From Gibbula magus (lineage: Eukaryota; Mollusca; Gastropoda; Trochida; Trochidae): a DNA stretch of 64,000 bases. Below the pieces are notes generated by a model. The model was not told where the DNA came from, searched no databases, and was given only the letters and a program-made list of their open reading frames with translations. The translations under genes and the position numbers were made by a program. Position 1 is the first letter of the stretch. Each line of letters begins with the position of its first letter. The stretch is from contig OW388294.1 in the NCBI GenBank assembly GCA_936450465.1, forward strand, positions 66,515,575 through 66,579,574, in the 5' to 3' direction. Below are positions 59,710-64,000 of this stretch, piece after piece.

Positions 59710-60200
59710 TTGTGCTGAGGTCAAACGTGTGTTCGTTACCATAAAACTAAAGTTAGCTTAGTGAGTTACCCTCACTTTAGTCTTACAATCAGAAAGTATT
59801 TACTCTAATATCACGATGTTATTATATATTAACAAGGCGGCTATGAGAAAAGGGATTTTTCTGAAAACACAGGCTCCATTTCAATAATTTTTTTCAATAT
59901 TTTTTTCAATATTCTGTTCATAGTCTAATTGTTAGACTGACTTCACTTCTGTGCTTTGTGAAAGGATATCCAGATGTCATATATTGTTTTGGCAATCGAA
60001 TATGTCATATCCATTTCAACTAAGATTGAATACTTCAAGATGGTTCAAGACGTTACCCCCCACCATAACTTCGAGAGGAAGGCAAATTTGTTAAGTATAT
60101 TTACTTGGCCATTAGATCTGTCATTTCAAGTACTTATATCGTTTCCACCTTTGTCACGCTATTTCTAAATCAGGCTACTGCATTAGCTGCCCGGATGTTC
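59710..60200. other. Stretch between elements, weak repeat edge
   Basis: No gene. Weak matches to the neighbouring tandem array (TACTTCAAGATGG near 60030) suggest its worn left edge. Confidence 0.35.
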
Positions 60201-60229
60201 TATTGATTTCAATGTCATTCAGATCCGGC

Positions 60230-60870
60230 ATTGTCATTTGAAGTATAGGTTGAATACTTCACGACGGAACCAAGCTTCAACTGAACAAGGCTTCAATAAA
60301 ACTGCCGTGGTTGATATTGTAAATATTGAATCTGTCATAGTCAGTTAACAAGATACTTCAAGATGGCTTGCAGATTTATCAACATCAATTAAACTAATTA
60401 TCAAACATTAATTATTCAATAAAACTTGCCTCTGTTTTCAATAGTTGATATCGTAAGAAAATTTGTCATAGTAATTAAACAAGATATGTCAAGATGTCTC
60501 CCAGATTTATCAAAATAAGGCTTCAATAGAAATTGCCCGTTTTCCGGGCTCGATATTATACATAAATCTATCATAGTCTTTTAAGAATCTACTTCAAGAT
60601 GTCTTTCAGATTTATCAAAGTAATTCTTCAGTAAAACTTGCCCCTGTTCTATATTGTTCATATTGTAAGAGAATCTGTCATTATCATTTAACAAGATGCT
60701 TCAAGATGGTTTCCAGATCAAAATAATTCTTCGATAAAACCTGTTCCTGTTTACCTTGGTTGATTTTATAAATAAATCTGTCATAGTCTTTTAGCAAGCT
60801 ACTTCAAGCAGATGCCCGGACAGATGAAAATGAGGTTTCAATATAAACAAACCCTTTCTATTGATTTCCC
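60230..60870. repeat. Degenerate tandem repeat, about 105-130-bp unit, 5 copies
   Basis: Each unit has AAGATACTTCAAGATGG, CAGATTTATCAA, TTCAATAAAACTTGCC, TTGATATTGTAA and AATCTGTCATAGTC in order. Unit starts lie near 60349, 60480, 60590 and 60690, with partial units at both ends. Confidence 0.75.
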
Positions 60871-60879
60871 TGGCTAGTG

Positions 60880-62430
60880 AATCTGTGAAGGCCATTCCTA
60901 ATTTCCTTTGTAGAGAGAAGCCTTATACTCCCACGGGAGAGGGTTTCCATATTATCCGAGCGACTGATGACCCTCACATCAACACATTTGTATCGTACAT
61001 TGAGATATGCGCATAATATGCACATATAAAGGATCCTAGATGTCCCAATGACGTATTCAAATGACTTAGGTAGGAGCACGACCATAGACATGGGTGTCCA
61101 TCAAATATATATGCAAATATTTCAAAAGGGAGGGAGGTGTGTAGGGGTGTGGGGGGAAAACCTCTGAACCCTCCGGATCCGCTACGAGACAAACGCTTAG
61201 TTTAGAGACAATTTTATGGATGTATACTTTGTTTCGTTTAATAAAATACATATATATCATATTTCGAAGAATACATTTTAATCTTTTGATTATGCTTCAA
61301 ATGGTTTAAGATTGTGTTCATTTGATGTTTTCCTGCCTATTTTTTAAATCGCAAATTGTGTTTGCCAGTGAATTTATTTTAACAATAAGGTAAACAGTTT
61401 AAACCAAGTTCACAATATTTCAGAAATTTTGCAAGATGATAAAATATAAGTAACGTTTTGTAAAATCTTTGTGAACAATCATTGAGGATGTGAATATCTC
61501 TTTTCATATCATTGTTGTTTCAAAAAGATAGTATGTACCCTTAAAGAAATTGACAAAATTCGTTTCCAAGATGACGTCATCACTTCGTCGCCTCAATGCC
61601 CAAAGTAGCTAGAAAGGATTTTCCTTCTAAATGACAACCATCCTGTCATCTTATGTCACCTAATTTCGACAGTATACTGGTCTTATTAGTGGTTATAATT
61701 TTCTATTCGATAATTTAAAAGATGAAACAGTCAACTGAAAAATGAAAGATTTCAGATAAATGAAACGTAAACAGTGGGCTGTACATCGAATACTGTCCCC
61801 AGCTGTTGTAATGATTGGCAAATAGCCAAACACTGTTGTGTGGGCACGGCTAGATCTTGCGCAATATCTCCTGTCAATAGGACCTATATATTATTAGTTA
61901 GCTTATACGCCGTTGTGACATTACAAACCCTTAAGACTTGACGAAGAGTCAATACATGAATATCATGATCAGGGTGGGGGTTGGTGCGAAAAAGCTCTCG
62001 GGTTTTGTATGGTGTGAACGTATCATGCCTCGGGCATAAAAAAAACCCTTGCACCAACCAAACCACCCCCCTCCCCTCTGGATCCGTCCCTGAAATGGAC
62101 GAGGAAGTCAGGTGTTCGTCACACAAATTTTGTAATACCTGTGAGGTGAACACTACACTAGGTCAACTTGATTGATCTCTGCGTTTTTCAAGAGGATAAT
62201 GTCGCAACGCCATGTTCATAGGGAATCTAGGATTTTGAACGGTTGGGGATGTTTCCAATTTGAAAAACGATTTCAAGAACAATAATTTCTGAAAACAAGC
62301 AACTGCAATATTGTAATTCCTGTCTGATCAAGAATTACAAATAAACTTGCTTGTGATCACTGATTTTTGTGCGAGTATTATGTCGCAATATTGTAGGTTT
62401 GAAAAATTGCTTTCAATAATGCCTAATTGT
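60880..62430. other. Gene B intron 2 with two GGATCCG repeat edges
   Basis: GGATCCG next to G- or C-rich runs at about 61130-61180 (CTCCGGATCCGC) and 62060-62090 (CTCTGGATCCGTCC), matching the repeat seen twice in gene A intron 1. No gene. Confidence 0.4.
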
Positions 62431-62437
62431 ATATACA

Positions 62438-62500
62438 GTCAAGCCGCGATAATCCGGCCACCGATAATCCGAATCTCGCAGTTTCCGAACGGTAGGAAGA
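62438..62500 (+). mobile_element. Tigger/pogo-like transposon end fragment
   Basis: CAGTCAAGCCGCGATAATCC followed by GGCC and a second GATAATCC, closely resembling the terminal repeat of pogo/Tigger elements. No opposite end within reach. Confidence 0.5.
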
Positions 62501-62504
62501 TGTA

Positions 62505-63360
62505 ACCAAACTAATCTCTATAGTAGTCCTCAGTACTCAGTAGTCCGTGTATTTTAACTGAAAATGTTCATTTTCAGAAGAAAAATGAATTGCAATGTCG
62601 CAATACCTGTTATATATATAATACGGGGTCTGCTTACGGGGAGTTCCAACACGGGTCATGTCGCAATACATTGCTTGTACTTTGAAAACAATTTCAATAG
62701 CAATTTATTTATTATTTATTTATTTTATATTTATTTATAGTGAAAATCTGTTTTCTGCGCAGGTATTCGTTCCTCTAGAGAGATCACTCCATATACAGAC
62801 ATTATATCGCGGTTGGAGGTCGTTTGTTATATACGCGGCGTCTACAAAGAACGAACGTTAACTGAGATTCATTTTGAATGGTTATTTTAGTTCATTCTCA
62901 GTCAGTTCAAAATATATAGTTGTACATGTATATCTATGACTATTATAATATGACAGTCATATGGGTGTGTCCCAAATAAAAGTATACAATGCACAGGTGA
63001 TTCGAATTATGCAATCTACTGCTGTGGCAATGTTGCAACACCAACAAAAAAAAAAATAAAATTAAAAAAAATAAAAAATGTTGCAACACATGTTTGGTAT
63101 AATCGAACTCGGAATACCTTTTCACAAGGCAATACCAGGGCTCCGTTCCATAACAGCGAGCGCTTATAATCGCCCATTGATCGCTCAATGTAGCGCTCAA
63201 TGTATCGCATTCTCACCTGAACGACACGGTGCGATTCCTCGAAGTTTGCTCGCTTTGCTACGTAGCGCTACATTGAGCAATCGCGTTCAAGAGAGGTTTA
63301 AAAGTAATCTAATCTTTTACCTGAAAGAGTATCACAGTTGAGTGAATAAAGACTTAGAAA
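62505..63360. other. Gene-free stretch with a short inverted repeat
   Basis: An inverted pair GATCGCTCAATGTAGCGCT (about 63180) and AGCGCTACATTGAGCAATCG (about 63265) lies in a GC-richer island; probably a DNA-transposon end. Poly-A-rich block near 63045-63080. Confidence 0.4.
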
Positions 63361-63366
63361 CAGTAA

Positions 63367-63711
63367 TAACATCCGGACCTTCCGATGTCGTAGTGACTTA
63401 TATAATAATTCATTCCTACCTGATACAATAAGACAATGGAATAATTTACCTAATAATATCTCGAATGCTGAAACTATAAGCAATTTCAAAAGCCTACTGA
63501 AATCAACAAGACCATGCAATATGATCATATTTCACCTTACATTTGGTACACGGTTTTGCCAAATTGCTCATTCACACCTCAGACTTGGGTGCAGTGATTT
63601 GAATGCACACATGTTTGAACGGCATATATCCGCAGATCCATCCTGCCTATGTGGTCACCCCTATGACGAAATTTACATTATTTCTTTACTTGTCGAAATC
63701 ATGCCGCAATA
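63367..63711 (+). pseudogene. LINE ORF2 C-terminal fragment
   Basis: A continuous frame NNIRTFRCRSDLYNNSFLPD, RQWNNLPNNISNAETISNFK, HSHLRLGCSDLNAHMFERHI, DPSCLCGHPYDE shows the C-terminal tail of LINE ORF2: W-N-x-L-P, then R-L-G-C-S-x-L-N, then C-x-C-G-x-x-x-D-E. The frame ends TAA 63709-63711, and the usual terminal H..C segment is lost. AT-rich 3' DNA follows to the window edge. Confidence 0.75.
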
Positions 63712-64000
63712 AGAAATGAAATGTATTTTTACAAGTATTTGAACAATTTGAACACAGTATTGAATGGAATTTATAATAAAAGCAAGTTAATAAACGCTTT
63801 GATACTCAAATCTGTCCATACTTTCATTATAAAAACGCTTCGGTTTGATAAATGAATTATTGTTATGTACGCAGGTTGCTTGCTCTCCTTTCTTTTTCAT
63901 CATGCTGTTTATTATTAATGTTTGTTGTATCTATGTATAAATGTAATTGAGCGGTATCAACATAAGCCTCTGTGGCTTGTTTACCAATCCACATTCAATT
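63712..64000. other. Trailing AT-rich DNA after the LINE fragment
   Basis: Probably the 3' tail of the LINE and flanking DNA, with AATAAA-like sequence near 63790. Nothing else seen. Confidence 0.3.

Noticed and set aside
53749..64000. CD225 exon of gene B
   Set aside because: I looked for a segment like the gene A membrane exons after a 3' splice site and found none; it is presumably beyond the window.

Overview
The window is AT-rich, intron- and repeat-dominated animal nuclear DNA. Most of it is non-coding and it is full of decayed LINEs, MITEs, foldback elements and tandem arrays. The mix of L1-like and CR1/L2-like LINE remnants, TTAA-flanked MITEs, a tRNA-headed SINE and a secreted PAN-Sushi-GON protein suggests a lophotrochozoan, most likely a mollusc. 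That is an inference from style, not a species call.

Three host genes can be supported. (1) A single-exon minus-strand gene (13559-15001) for a secreted PAN/Sushi/Sushi/GON protein, with a 19-bp minisatellite (about 11.98-13.40 kb) just beyond its stop. (2) Gene A, plus strand, 22206-30558: a complete four-exon CD225/dispanin protein of 152 aa (short proline/glutamine-rich N terminus, two membrane segments). (3) Gene B, plus strand, from 41993 and running off the right edge: its first two exons have the same plan as gene A (Met-Ser-Thr, then a phase-1 intron, then a Pro/Gln/Gly/Tyr exon ending in phase 0), so A and B are tandem paralogues. The CD225 exons of B are not in the window.

The most striking feature is inside gene A. 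The last 27 nt of exon 3 plus the first 21 nt of intron 3 are amplified into 44 head-to-tail 48-bp units (27989-30100) with no net indel. 41 of the 44 units carry the splice donor GTAAGT, the exon-3 frame is open through the whole array, and 48 is divisible by 3. Use of any of these donors would therefore keep frame with exon 4. This is either a splice-donor decoy array or a repeat able to lengthen the first membrane segment in 16-residue steps.

Layout: 1-2.95 kb LINE fragments (L1 ORF1 minus, reverse-transcriptase tail plus); 4.1-6.15 kb a 986-bp TTAA element carrying a 305-bp segment identical to DNA 1.25 kb upstream; 8-12 kb foldback elements and a hairpin; 12-15 kb minisatellite and PAN-Sushi-GON gene; 16.6-18.2 kb 24-bp minisatellite and a tandem duplication; 18.9-20.5 kb broken L1-like ORF1 with an inverted 5' end; 21-31.7 kb MITE and gene A; 32.2-40.6 kb LINE fragment, MITEs and SINE; 42-64 kb gene B with a repeat-filled intron (tandem arrays, Tc1-like MITE, 9-bp-TSD foldback, TTAA MITEs), then a CR1/L2-like LINE tail, a 1250-bp long-TIR element and a last LINE tail.
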